In this document: one piece after another, positions 27,865 through 36,785 of the stretch
How positions within the stretch are numbered: the stretch's first letter is position 1
Layout: each line of letters starts with the position of its first letter
Assembly (NCBI GenBank): GCA_035575515.1
Contig: DATLXU010000062.1
Coordinates: 1-64,000, forward strand
Source of the DNA: DATLXU01 sp035575515
GTDB taxonomy: Bacteria; Acidobacteriota; Blastocatellia; UBA7656
Length of the DNA: 64,000 nt
Reading direction: 5' to 3'
Made by a program: the position numbers and the translations under genes
The notes under the pieces: model-generated
The model's input: the letters and a program-made list of their open reading frames with translations, nothing else
Databases searched by the model: none
Told to the model about the DNA's origin: nothing

Positions 27865-29151
27865 ATGTTTGATGCGGAATATCGTGAGCTTAAAACGAGC
27901 TTACACACTAGAGTAATAAACGAGGTTGATCTTGAAACGCTCAACCGGCTTAACGACGAAGCAGCGCGCGAGCAGGTCAGCCAGATTGTGCGCGAGTTGC
28001 TGCAACGCGAAAAGACTCCGCTCTCGCTTGCAGAGCGCGAGCAGTTGGTGCGCGAAATCCTCGATGAGCTATTCGGCTATGGCCCTATTCAGCCATTGCT
28101 TGATGACCCGACCGTATCAGACATTCTTGTAAACGGGTCGGGCATGGTTTATGTGGAGCGGCACGGCGTTCTTGAACGGACCGATGTGAAGTTCAACGAC
28201 GATCAGCACCTGATGCGCATTATCGAGCGCATCGTGTCGCGCGTCGGGCGGCGCGTCGACGAATCGTTGCCAATGGTTGACGCGCGCTTGCCGGACGGCT
28301 CGCGCGTCAACGCCATCATTCCGCCACTGGCGCTTGATGGGCCGACGCTTTCGATCCGCCGTTTCGGTCGCGATCCGTTGACGGCTAACGACCTCCTCAA
28401 TAATAACTCGCTCACCTCGCCGATGCTTGAACTGCTGAAGGCTACAGTTCAGGGCAAGATGAACATACTAATCTCAGGCGGCACGGGCGCGGGAAAGACT
28501 ACGCTGCTTAACGTGCTGTCGGCGTTCATCCCCGAAAAAGAGCGAATCATCACCATTGAAGACGCAGCCGAGCTCCAGCTCAAGCAGGAGCACACTGTGA
28601 GGCTTGAGACGCGCCCGCCCAACATCGAAGGCAAGGGAGCGGTTCGCCAGCGCCAGCTTGTGATTAACTCGCTGCGTATGCGCCCGGACCGGATAATAGT
28701 CGGCGAGGTTCGCGGCGAAGAAGCTCTCGACATGCTTCAGGCGATGAACACGGGCCACGAAGGCTCTATGACGACGATTCACGCTAACAGCCCGCGCGAC
28801 GCGCTGAGCCGACTTGAGACGATGGTCGCGATGGCGAATCTGAATCTGCCAGATAAAGCGATACGCCAGCAGATTGCTTCGGCCATCAATCTCGTTGTGC
28901 AGATCGCCCGTCTGACGGACGGGACGCGCAGGGTCGTAAGCATATCGGAGATAACCGGTATGGAAGGCATGGTCGTAACCATGCAGGACCTGTTCGTCTT
29001 TGAGCGGCAGGGCTATGACGCGAACAACAAGGTGCGCGGGCGCTTCCGGCCAACAGGCATCAGGCCGAAATTCAGCGAGAAGCTGCTGGCCGCAGGCATC
29101 CGGCTTCCACTGGATATGTTCGAAGCAGGCATGTACGTCGCCGCGGATTGA
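27865..29151 (+). CDS. cpaF: CpaF/TadA assembly ATPase
   Basis: A 428-residue hexameric secretion ATPase (GspE/VirB11 superfamily) that powers pilus extension and possibly retraction. Walker A ISGGTGAGKTTLL (about 203-215) and the TTIHANSPRDALSRLETM segment with the conserved His box (about 305-325) are intact, as is the Walker B region RIIVGEVRGEEALDML. I use the ATG at 27865 (GAGAGG 9 nt upstream) rather than the GTG one codon earlier. TadB follows at 29175. Confidence 0.95.
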   Translation: MFDAEYRELKTSLHTRVINEVDLETLNRLNDEAAREQVSQIVRELLQREKTPLSLAEREQLVREILDELFGYGPIQPLLDDPTVSDILVNGSGMVYVERHGVLERTDVKFNDDQHLMRIIERIVSRVGRRVDESLPMVDARLPDGSRVNAIIPPLALDGPTLSIRRFGRDPLTANDLLNNNSLTSPMLELLKATVQGKMNILISGGTGAGKTTLLNVLSAFIPEKERIITIEDAAELQLKQEHTVRLETRPPNIEGKGAVRQRQLVINSLRMRPDRIIVGEVRGEEALDMLQAMNTGHEGSMTTIHANSPRDALSRLETMVAMANLNLPDKAIRQQIASAINLVVQIARLTDGTRRVVSISEITGMEGMVVTMQDLFVFERQGYDANNKVRGRFRPTGIRPKFSEKLLAAGIRLPLDMFEAGMYVAAD

Positions 29152-29174
29152 AGAAAGTATGAAAGGGTGAAGCT

Positions 29175-30146
29175 ATGCTGATTGTATTAACAGCCATGAT
29201 ATTTTTGGTCACGATGTCGCTTACGATAAGCGCAATATATTTCTTTATCGAAGCGCCTGCGGCCAAGAAGAAGATGCGCGCCCGATTAGCGGCTATCGAG
29301 CAGTCGTCTATCGAATCTTCAGTTGATGCTGAAATGGCCGTGTTGCGCGAACAGATGCTGAGCGAGGTGCCTGCCTTAAATCGCCTGCTTTTGCGCGTGC
29401 CTCTTGCGACGAAGCTCGATCTGTTCATTCAACAATCGGCCTCGAATATGACAGTTGCTATGCTGTTGCTGATCTCTTTTTCGCTAGCCTTCTTCGTCTT
29501 CCTGATCGGGCTAATGACGTTTCTGCCGATTTATCTGGTTCTTGCGATAGCAGTCGGATGCGGAGCGATTCCGTTCGGCGTCATCGCTTTCAAGCGTCAA
29601 CGCCGCTTCTCGAAGTTTGAAGAGATGTTCCCTGATGCGATTGACACCTTAGCTCGCGCGGTTCGCGCAGGCCATGCTTTCACTACCGGTCTCGACGTCA
29701 TCTCGCGCGAGATGCCGGAGCCGATAGCCACAGAATTTCGCATCACCTACGAACAACAGAATTTTGGGATGCCGCTCAGGGAAGCTCTGCACAACCTGAC
29801 CGTGCGGATGCCGCTGACGGACGTTCGTTTCTTCGTATCAGCTTTGCAGATTCAGCGCGAGTCAGGCGGCAATCTCGGAGAGATACTCGACAATCTTTCA
29901 CAGGTGATCCGCGAGCGGTTCAAAATTCTGCGCCAGGTTAAAGTGCACACGGCGCAGGGCCGCATGACGCTTTATTTCCTTATGGCGATGCCTCCGCTTT
30001 TCGGAGTGCTTATGTACCTGAGAAACCCGAAATATGTGGGAAGGCTTTTCACAGACCCTCTCGGCCAGAAGGCTCTGATTTTTGGCGCCGTTCTGCAAAT
30101 AATAGGCTGCCTCATTATCCGAAAGATAATTCGGATTAAGGTGTAA
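29175..30146 (+). CDS. tadB: Inner-membrane platform protein TadB
   Basis: A 323-residue T2SSF-family protein. It has one N-terminal helix (about 4-26), a cytoplasmic stretch, then two adjacent helices (about 92-135), the T2SSF cytoplasmic domain (about 155-270, MFPDAIDTLARAVRAGHAF) and two C-terminal helices. Together with TadC it forms the inner-membrane base that CpaF drives. It ends 11 bp before tadC. Confidence 0.92.
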   Translation: MLIVLTAMIFLVTMSLTISAIYFFIEAPAAKKKMRARLAAIEQSSIESSVDAEMAVLREQMLSEVPALNRLLLRVPLATKLDLFIQQSASNMTVAMLLLISFSLAFFVFLIGLMTFLPIYLVLAIAVGCGAIPFGVIAFKRQRRFSKFEEMFPDAIDTLARAVRAGHAFTTGLDVISREMPEPIATEFRITYEQQNFGMPLREALHNLTVRMPLTDVRFFVSALQIQRESGGNLGEILDNLSQVIRERFKILRQVKVHTAQGRMTLYFLMAMPPLFGVLMYLRNPKYVGRLFTDPLGQKALIFGAVLQIIGCLIIRKIIRIKV

Positions 30147-30157
30147 GGGAGTACGAG

Positions 30158-31075
30158 ATGGATTTAGTACCTTTATCAGCGCTGATCGGCGCAGTCGTTT
30201 TCTTTCTGCTGTTCGGCACGGTCTATTTGATTATGACTCGCGCTGAGACCTTTCAGCAGCGCGTCGCAAAGTTTGACACTGCCGAAGAGAAGATGAAAGT
30301 TAGCTGGCGAGATTACCTGAAAAGAACTGAGCGAGTCTTTAAGCCTCTCGGTGAAATGATACCGCGATCGCCTCAGGAGCTTTCGCGGCAGGGCAAGAGG
30401 CTTATGGCGGCAGGCATACGGCACAGAGAAGGCCCAAGGTTGTTTTACGGAGTGAAGCTCTGCCTAGCTGTGGCCTTTATATGCTTTTTTGCCGCCAACG
30501 GTTTTTTGACGAAGAATCCACTTGGCTCCATCTGCATGTCGGTTCTGTTCGGAGCCGCAGTGCCCGACATCTGGCTCAATCGCAAGATGCGCGCTCGCAA
30601 AGAACGCATTCAACTGGCTATCCCGGACGTGCTTGACCTTACGGTCGTGTGTGTTGAAGCTGGTCTTGGTCTTGATCAGTCGCTGATGCGGATAGGGCAG
30701 GAGATTCGCAGAATCCACCCTGACCTCAGCGAAGAGCTTCACCTCTATAACCTTGAGGTGAATGCGGGCAGGAGCCGCGCCGAAGCGCTGCGCAACCTCG
30801 CTGGCCGAACGGAAGTGGATGATCTGAAATCCCTCACTGCCGTGCTAATTCAGACTGATCGCTTCGGCACGAGCATCGCGCAATCCCTGCGTGTGTTTTC
30901 GGATTCGCTTCGCACGAAGCGGCGGCAGCGAGCCGAAGAGCGCGCCGCAAAAACATCCATCAAGATGATTCCGGTGCTCGTATTTTTCATCTTCCCGGCG
31001 ATATTCATCATTGTAGTTTTTCCGGCGTTCATCGCAGTAGTCAGAGAATTGCTGCCTAAAATTGGCGGTCAATAA
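30158..31075 (+). CDS. tadC: Inner-membrane platform protein TadC
   Basis: A 305-residue T2SSF-family protein and partner of TadB. Helices lie near 8-28, 98-118 and 122-140, with the T2SSF domain about 150-260 (IPDVLDLTVVCVEAGLGLDQSL) and a final helix (about 272-295). It is preceded by AAGGGAG. A tiny membrane-peptide gene with its own strong ribosome binding site starts 20 bp after the stop. Confidence 0.92.
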   Translation: MDLVPLSALIGAVVFFLLFGTVYLIMTRAETFQQRVAKFDTAEEKMKVSWRDYLKRTERVFKPLGEMIPRSPQELSRQGKRLMAAGIRHREGPRLFYGVKLCLAVAFICFFAANGFLTKNPLGSICMSVLFGAAVPDIWLNRKMRARKERIQLAIPDVLDLTVVCVEAGLGLDQSLMRIGQEIRRIHPDLSEELHLYNLEVNAGRSRAEALRNLAGRTEVDDLKSLTAVLIQTDRFGTSIAQSLRVFSDSLRTKRRQRAEERAAKTSIKMIPVLVFFIFPAIFIIVVFPAFIAVVRELLPKIGGQ

Positions 31076-31095
31076 TAATCTTTAGGAGGACACTT

Positions 31096-31185
31096 ATGTC
31101 AACGTTGAGAATCGTGTTTTTGGTGCTTGCCGCAATCGTTCTGTTTATCATCATAGCGCGTCGGCGGCGCAAAGCGCGGGCGTAA
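31096..31185 (+). CDS. 29-residue membrane peptide
   Basis: A short open frame with an excellent ribosome binding site (TAGGAGGA, 5 nt before ATG). The product is one hydrophobic helix (about residues 4-20) with a strongly basic C-terminus (ARRRRKARA). Spacing to tadC (20 bp) and to the DUF192 gene (30 bp) suggests it belongs to the tad transcript. The N-in, positive-inside or positive-outside arrangement is uncertain. No homology is claimed. Whether it is translated is not proven, but the start signal is as strong as those of its neighbours. Confidence 0.55.
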   Translation: MSTLRIVFLVLAAIVLFIIIARRRRKARA

Positions 31186-31215
31186 GTAGCGCAGCATTAG
31201 CCCCCAGAAACTTTT

Positions 31216-31617
31216 GTGAGCAAGTACCGCGTATTCAATCGCAGCAAACATACAGAACTGGCCGACGAGCTTGATCTGGCAGCAACGGCGTGGGCCCGCG
31301 TGAAGGGATTGCTGGGACGCAAAGCCGATGAGTTCTCTTGCGGCAAGGGGTTGTGGATCGTCCCTTCTCAGGGCGTGCACACTCTGGGGATGTCGTTCCC
31401 TATTGATGTTGTATATCTCGACTCCAACCGTCAGGTCATACACGTTTGCCACAAGCTGGCCCCGTTTAGAATCGCGGCCTTGAAACTGCGAGCGCGCAGC
31501 GTCATCGAATTGCCCGCAGGAACGCTGGCGCGAACGCAGACAACGGTCGGAGATATACTCGATATCAGCGAAGTGCAGGCTGAAGGAGGTGGACAATGCT
31601 CCGCTATCGTTCAATGA
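31216..31617 (+). CDS. DUF192 family protein
   Basis: A 133-residue protein matching DUF192: the motif KGLLGR near residues 30-35 and the central GLWIVPSQGVHTLGMSFPIDVVYLD are typical. Family members usually carry a signal peptide; this one does not and may be cytoplasmic. The start is GTG at 31216 without a clear ribosome binding site, so an upstream start cannot be excluded. Its last 22 bp overlap the start of the TPR lipoprotein gene. The function of DUF192 is unknown. The position at the end of a tad locus suggests a link with surface proteins, but this is inference. Confidence 0.8.
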   Translation: MSKYRVFNRSKHTELADELDLAATAWARVKGLLGRKADEFSCGKGLWIVPSQGVHTLGMSFPIDVVYLDSNRQVIHVCHKLAPFRIAALKLRARSVIELPAGTLARTQTTVGDILDISEVQAEGGGQCSAIVQ

Positions 31618-32984
31618 TCGTGCTGACCTGTATTGTAGTTCTGGTTCTTCACGGCTGTTCGCGTCACAAATCAGTCAGCGTCAATCCTGACGCGCGACAG
31701 GCAAAGAGAGTTTATAAATCCAGTTCGCCCGCAGCGTTGTCGGAATACATACGCACGGTTCTTAAGATCTCACAGGAGAACACGGCGTCTGCCGAAGCGG
31801 TGCTGACCCGGCTCCATGAGCGCAGGCCGGAACTGGCCGAGCTTGCGCGGCGCGCAAGCGAGGACGCGCGCGATTTAGCTTCGCGCAAGTCTCTGGCAGC
31901 CGTTTACATGGAGGAAGGGCTTTACACATTCGCCTTTCAACTCTTTCAGGAGATTCAAGTCGTAGCCCCGCGAGACTCTTTCGCCGAGCTTGGTATTGCG
32001 CGCATCTGGAACGAGTGGAACGATAATTCGCTCGCGCTTCAGCACGCGCAGCTAGCCGTCGCCTACGACCCTAACTCGGTAGAGGCATTCGAGGTCCTAG
32101 GCAGAATTCATCTGCAGCGCAACGAATTGGATTCTGCCGTCTCAGCCTTTCTCAGCGGGCTTCAAGTAGGCGGCGAGAATGCCTCGCTTTTGGCGAATGC
32201 CGGTTACGCATTTATGGCGCGCGGCAATCTGAAGCAGGCCTGGATGTACCTTGAACGAGCCGTAGAGCTTGACGGCACAATCGTCGAAGCTCACAACAAT
32301 CTTGGAATAGTCCTGGCCCAACTGAACGATCAGGAAGGCGCGCTTCGCGAATTCCTTGCGGTCAACGAGCCAGCCGCGGCATTTAATAACTTGGGAGTCG
32401 CCTACCTTGCGCAGAAGCGATGGAAAGAAGCGCGCGACGCTTTCAAGCAATCGCTCGCCCTCAATGCTGACTATGAGAAAGCGCGAGTGAATTTGGCCGA
32501 AGCCGAATCGCACATCCCGCTACCGACCGTAGTTGATGTCGCCTTCAAGGATGAGCCAACGGATGCCGTAAATCAAAACGCCGAAGCCTCAAGACCGAGA
32601 CGCGTGAAAGAGGTTAAGAAGAGCGCCGCTGATACAACCATGAGCCGAAAGCAAACGACCATCCAGCCCGCGCGAAGCCCGGTTTCAACGAAGAATGGAA
32701 GACTGATGATCGCTTATAAAGATGCATTGGAGCGGTTCAATCGAAGACGCTACAGTCAGGCTGGCGACATCCTCGAATGGATATTGCAGCAGAATCCTGA
32801 TGACGCTTTAGCAAGCAGGTGCGACTACTGGCTTGGCGAGGTCTATTTTGCTACGGGCAGATACGCAGATGCTATGGCCGCCTTCAGGCGCGTCGCTGCT
32901 TATAGCAGTCCTCTGAAAAAACATGACGCGATGGTGATGCTGAAACGCGCGCGATTGAAGCAGCAGCAAAAAGGGAAAGTATAA
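31596..32984 (+). CDS. TPR lipoprotein at the TadD position
   Basis: A 462-residue lipoprotein. A hydrophobic stretch ends VLHGC, giving Cys21 as the likely lipidated residue (a slightly atypical lipobox). Residues about 90-310 form at least six tetratricopeptide repeats (for example AHNNLGIVLAQLNDQEGALREF). A charged linker follows, and a C-terminal TPR-like module (about 370-455, AYKDALERFNRRRYSQAGDILEWIL) resembles YbgF/BamD. A very good ribosome binding site (GAAGGAGG) lies inside the DUF192 gene. TadD proteins in other loci are TPR lipoproteins that help secretin assembly, so this may be the local equivalent. Confidence 0.85.
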   Translation: MLRYRSMIVLTCIVVLVLHGCSRHKSVSVNPDARQAKRVYKSSSPAALSEYIRTVLKISQENTASAEAVLTRLHERRPELAELARRASEDARDLASRKSLAAVYMEEGLYTFAFQLFQEIQVVAPRDSFAELGIARIWNEWNDNSLALQHAQLAVAYDPNSVEAFEVLGRIHLQRNELDSAVSAFLSGLQVGGENASLLANAGYAFMARGNLKQAWMYLERAVELDGTIVEAHNNLGIVLAQLNDQEGALREFLAVNEPAAAFNNLGVAYLAQKRWKEARDAFKQSLALNADYEKARVNLAEAESHIPLPTVVDVAFKDEPTDAVNQNAEASRPRRVKEVKKSAADTTMSRKQTTIQPARSPVSTKNGRLMIAYKDALERFNRRRYSQAGDILEWILQQNPDDALASRCDYWLGEVYFATGRYADAMAAFRRVAAYSSPLKKHDAMVMLKRARLKQQQKGKV

Positions 32985-32989
32985 AGGCG

Positions 32990-33688
32990 ATGTCAATTCG
33001 GGTCTCAATCTTTCGGCTGACGTGCTTGCTGCTCATCTTTGTGGCCATAAATCCGAATGCGCACGCTCGGCAGGCTGGTGAGAGTAAATCTGCGTGGCGG
33101 GCGGCGGCAAAGGTTGATCGGTTGGCTGTCTATTCTGAGGTGTCTAGTTCGAGCAGGGTTGTGGGAACTCTCGCCAAAGGCGACGCCGTAAAAATCAACC
33201 TGGAGATAGTTGGCGCAGATGGAACGTGGTACGGCATATCGCGCGCCGGGGAATCCGAGCAGATGGGCTACGTGCAAGGCGGCTTTATAGAAACCGAGCA
33301 GCCGCTCAGCCTCGCAAACTGGATGTACAAGCCTCCACCGGAGCCTGTTGAAACAGTGGATGAAGCGCCTGAAGCAGCGCCAAAGTCTAAGGTGCGAGTC
33401 CCATTCGCCAAAGATCAAGTATCGGGAGAGCTGCAAAAATTCTTCGCTTCAAAATTTGGTCGCGCCTTGCCCATTAGCGCGTTCGGCCAGTCGGCCCTGC
33501 ACAATCGGCTTGGGTTCGATCATCGAAACGGGATTGATGTCGCTTTGCACCCGGACAGCTCTGAAGGTCGCGTCGTTGTAAACTTCCTGCGAGCGCGCGG
33601 CATTCCGTTCATCGCTTTTAGACAGGCTATACCGGGTATTGCTACCGGCCCTCACATTCACGTCGGCAACCCCTCGCCAAGAAGATAG
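32990..33688 (+). CDS. SH3-domain protein with metallopeptidase-like C-terminus
   Basis: A 232-residue secreted protein: signal peptide (1-26, NAHA), bacterial SH3b domain (about 38-105), Pro/Glu-rich linker, and a C-terminal domain (about 140-232) with HRNGIDVALHPDS and TGPHIHVG. These two motifs supply His/Asp/His residues in an order seen in peptidoglycan metallopeptidases (M15 or M23 type), but the spacing does not match either family cleanly. It starts 5 bp after the TPR lipoprotein stop, so it belongs to the tad transcript. A role in opening peptidoglycan for pilus assembly is plausible. Catalysis is not proven. Confidence 0.7.
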   Translation: MSIRVSIFRLTCLLLIFVAINPNAHARQAGESKSAWRAAAKVDRLAVYSEVSSSSRVVGTLAKGDAVKINLEIVGADGTWYGISRAGESEQMGYVQGGFIETEQPLSLANWMYKPPPEPVETVDEAPEAAPKSKVRVPFAKDQVSGELQKFFASKFGRALPISAFGQSALHNRLGFDHRNGIDVALHPDSSEGRVVVNFLRARGIPFIAFRQAIPGIATGPHIHVGNPSPRR

Positions 33689-33746
33689 CGTTGCCGGCAA
33701 AGCGCCTCTCTCCAGTCTCTTATCTGTGCGGCTATCGTGAACGTTT

Positions 33747-36461
33747 TCACGGCAGCGGGCGAAGCAGGCCGCCCGCCTCTTCGTATGCCCAGTTGCCCGG
33801 AAGGTTATCTGCTACGTCGCAGCCCGTGAAGTTCTGTTGAACGTCGAAGACCGACCACACGCCATAACTTCTGTTCTGCTTGATGCGGCTCGTTTTTATC
33901 TGAGGACTCGAAATCGAATTGATGCGCACGCCCGCGCCGCTGTTGCTGATTATCTCGCAGTCTTCAATCGTCCCTCGCGCGTTGTTGCACCTTACGCCGT
34001 CCGAGCGCCCGTTGCGTATGACGCAGTTGCGCAGCGCGGGGCCGCTCTCCTGAATCTCTACGCCTGCGCCCGCGTTGCCATAAATCTCGCCGCCTTCGAC
34101 CGCGCCCTGCGCGTTTTCAAAAGCGATGCCCGCGCCCGCGTTATCATAGACATTGCAGCCGCGAATCGTCGGATAGCTGCTCTCAACTTTTATCCCTTCG
34201 GCTTTGTTCGCGTAAATCGAGCACCGCTCAAGCAAGCCCTGACTGTTTTCTTCTATGTGAACTCCAACGGAACCGCCATCGTGAATTCGGCACTCGCGCA
34301 GCAGCGGATTCACGGCTCCCGATATCTCCACGTTCGCTTCGTCGCTCGCAAAGATTTCAACGCCTTCAAGCATTCCCATTCCGCCATCGGAGATTGCCAC
34401 GCCGCTCGATTTGCCATTGTGAATCTTGCCTTTGGAAATTGTCGGGTTGCCGCCCGATTGAATCGCAACGTCCGGCCCGCTGTTCTCATAAATATCGCAT
34501 TCTTCAATTGCGCCCTTGCCTTTAGCCGTGACCGCGACGCCGCTCGCTTTGCCGCCGTGAATCTTCGTCGCGCGAACAGTCGGGTTCGCGCCGTCTTTAA
34601 TCTCTATGCCAGCGCCGCTGTTGGCGTAGATGTCGCAGCTTTCGACCACGCCTTGGGCTTTGTCATAAAAAGAGAGTCCTGCGCCTCTGGCGTCATGAAT
34701 CGCGGTCGCGCGAATTGTAGGATTTGTCGCCGCGCCGTGAATGGCTATTGCGACAAACGAATCCGAAGTGACGTTGCAGTTTTCAACCGTGAGGCGACCT
34801 TGCGGAATGTCTATGGCAGGCTGCTTGCCGCCCTTTGTTCCGCCTTTGGCGCGCAGGGTCAATCCTCTGACCGTCGCCTGCTCTGCTTTCATCACTATGC
34901 AGGGCGCGCCCGCGCTTTCGATTATTACAGGGTTGCTGCCCGCATCGGCCACAATCTCAACGGGCTTGTCAATGACTATGCTTTCGTTGTAGGTTCCGGC
35001 GCGAATGAGCAGCCGCGCGTTGGGCTTAATCTCTTTTAGCGCCTCACTGATTGATTTGTAATCGCCCTGATCGTCTTTCGAGACGACGACCGAAGTCTTG
35101 CTATCGAATATCCTGAAATAAAAGATAGCCGCAGCCGCGCCGCCCGCTGCAATCACGATGAGAAAAGCGATAATGAATCGTCGCAGCCATCGCGGCTTTT
35201 TCGCTTGCTGGCCGGATTGCAGGATTCGCTGCGCGGAATCGTAATACGCTTGTTGAGAGCGTTGCGTTCCCCACTGAGTTTGAGTGCCGTATGCGGGCTG
35301 CATCTGCGCGCCGGGCGTGCCGCCGGAATAAGGCAGCGGACTTGTTGCCGCGCCTTGCGTTTGAGGCTGCGCAGCGATTGAGCCTTGCTGAACCTCGCGC
35401 AGCTTCTGCCTCGCCGCTTCGAGACTGTCAATCAAACCCGGTTCGTTGGGCGAGAGCCTCATCACGCCTTCCCATTTTTCGACCGCGACGGCGTAGTGGC
35501 CGAGATTGAAAGCCAGCGCGCCTTCGGCCATCAATTGCTTGACGGCTTCAAGCGGCGCGGAGCGCGCGACCCTTCGCGTCACCTCGCTTTCCGCGCTTTC
35601 ATCAACTGCGGCAGCCGAGCCATTTTCAACTACAGGCGCAAGAATGGTCGCCTGCTCCATGCGGAGGCTCGCTTCTTTGAAAGCCGCGCGCATCTCGGCG
35701 GCGGACTTGTAGCGCGACGCAGGCTCTTTTTGAAGCGCGCGAGAGAGTGCTTCGCGAATTGGCTGCGGGATCGAGAGCGGCAGCGGCTCAGGTTCTGAGT
35801 TGATGATGGCCCATGCCAAAGTTTCCGTATCCTGCTGCGTGTAAGGCAGGCGGCCCACCAACATCTCGTAAAAGATTATTGCCGCAGCCCACAGGTCTGT
35901 ATGCTCAGAGCGCACGCCTTTGAAAGCTTCGGGAGCCATGTAAGCGGGCGTGCCTGCGATGATGTTGCTCTGAGCCGATGCTTTAAGCAACCGCGCGAGA
36001 CCGAAGTCTGCGAGTCGCGGCGTTTGGCCCTGTAGCAGAATATTTTTCGGCTTGAGGTCGCGGTGAGTTATCTCTTTCGAGTGCAAATGCTCAAGCCCTG
36101 CGAGTATGCCTGCGGCCATCTCGACTGCGGCTTCAAGAGTTGGAGCTTTGCCGTTGTGCTTTTTAAGCCAGTCAGCCAGCGAGCCGTCGGGCGCATACTC
36201 GCTCGCGATTACGATCTGCTCGTCGTAAATATCGGCTTCGATGATTGGAAGAATATTTGGATGGCCGGAGACGTGCGACCAGAGGGCCGCTTCCTGCTTG
36301 ATTGCTTCGAGGTCAACCTCGTCGTCTAGCGGCAGCTTCAGCGCGAATTGAGTCGTGGCGATCTGGCCGCGCTTTTCGGCAAGCCACACGATTCCGAAAT
36401 TGCCTCGCCCGATTTTTCTAACTAAATTGTAAGGGCCGATTGAATCACCTGAGCGATACAT
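33747..36461 (-). CDS. Ser/Thr protein kinase with extracytoplasmic beta-helix
   Basis: A 904-residue transmembrane kinase. Residues 8-265 are an active-looking Hanks-type kinase: glycine loop GRGNFG, Lys42 in ALKLP, HRDLKPKN (133-140), DFG (152-154), GTPAYMAPE. A short TPR-like stretch (about 303-345) and a Gln/Pro/Gly-rich linker lead to one membrane helix (about 428-448). The outside region (about 455-904) is a right-handed parallel beta-helix of the pectate-lyase/NosD kind, with many roughly 23-residue rungs (GAGIEIKDGANPTVRATKIHGGK-like). No catalytic motif is seen in the helix; it probably binds a ligand such as a glycan. It is transcribed away from a second kinase across 324 bp. Confidence 0.88.
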   Translation of the reverse strand: MYRSGDSIGPYNLVRKIGRGNFGIVWLAEKRGQIATTQFALKLPLDDEVDLEAIKQEAALWSHVSGHPNILPIIEADIYDEQIVIASEYAPDGSLADWLKKHNGKAPTLEAAVEMAAGILAGLEHLHSKEITHRDLKPKNILLQGQTPRLADFGLARLLKASAQSNIIAGTPAYMAPEAFKGVRSEHTDLWAAAIIFYEMLVGRLPYTQQDTETLAWAIINSEPEPLPLSIPQPIREALSRALQKEPASRYKSAAEMRAAFKEASLRMEQATILAPVVENGSAAAVDESAESEVTRRVARSAPLEAVKQLMAEGALAFNLGHYAVAVEKWEGVMRLSPNEPGLIDSLEAARQKLREVQQGSIAAQPQTQGAATSPLPYSGGTPGAQMQPAYGTQTQWGTQRSQQAYYDSAQRILQSGQQAKKPRWLRRFIIAFLIVIAAGGAAAAIFYFRIFDSKTSVVVSKDDQGDYKSISEALKEIKPNARLLIRAGTYNESIVIDKPVEIVADAGSNPVIIESAGAPCIVMKAEQATVRGLTLRAKGGTKGGKQPAIDIPQGRLTVENCNVTSDSFVAIAIHGAATNPTIRATAIHDARGAGLSFYDKAQGVVESCDIYANSGAGIEIKDGANPTVRATKIHGGKASGVAVTAKGKGAIEECDIYENSGPDVAIQSGGNPTISKGKIHNGKSSGVAISDGGMGMLEGVEIFASDEANVEISGAVNPLLRECRIHDGGSVGVHIEENSQGLLERCSIYANKAEGIKVESSYPTIRGCNVYDNAGAGIAFENAQGAVEGGEIYGNAGAGVEIQESGPALRNCVIRNGRSDGVRCNNARGTIEDCEIISNSGAGVRINSISSPQIKTSRIKQNRSYGVWSVFDVQQNFTGCDVADNLPGNWAYEEAGGLLRPLP

Positions 36462-36785
36462 AAAACTTCCTTTGATGCTTGTACGACGAAACCCGACGCT
36501 TCGATTTTATCAATCATGACAGCGGCGGCTAAGAGCGCCTTATACATTGATTCGGCGAAACAGCACAAGTATAAACGAGAGCGTTGAAAAAATCCCGCGA
36601 CGCGCGGACAGGTACAAACGGCTTGCGGCCCGCGCGCGCGGCTGTGGTATAAAACTAGAAACGCGAGCATCGAAGTCAGTAACGCAGATTGGGTTGAGGA
36701 TTAGCGACGCCGCGAGCGCAGCGAGGCCGGAGGAAGCCCGATGGGAATCACTGTCAAGCAGCCAGCGAGCGAGCCGAGGTAGAAG
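36462..36785. other. Intergenic region between divergent kinases
   Basis: A 324-bp gap with no gene. It must contain the promoters of both kinase genes. An extended -10 (TGGTATAAA, 36646-36653) faces the rightward kinase. No clear hairpin or operator is seen. Confidence 0.5.
36623..36653 (+). promoter_or_regulatory. Candidate extended -10 promoter
   Basis: TATAAA (36648-36653) preceded by TGG makes an extended -10; TTGCGG (36623-36628) is a weak -35 with a 19-bp spacer. It is about 130 bp upstream of the TolB/TPR kinase start. Confidence 0.35.

Noticed and set aside
33837..35039. A 400-codon open frame on the plus strand opposite the beta-helix of the kinase
   Set aside because: It lies wholly antisense to a gene with full kinase motifs and has no ribosome binding site. 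It is a by-product of codon bias in the repeats.
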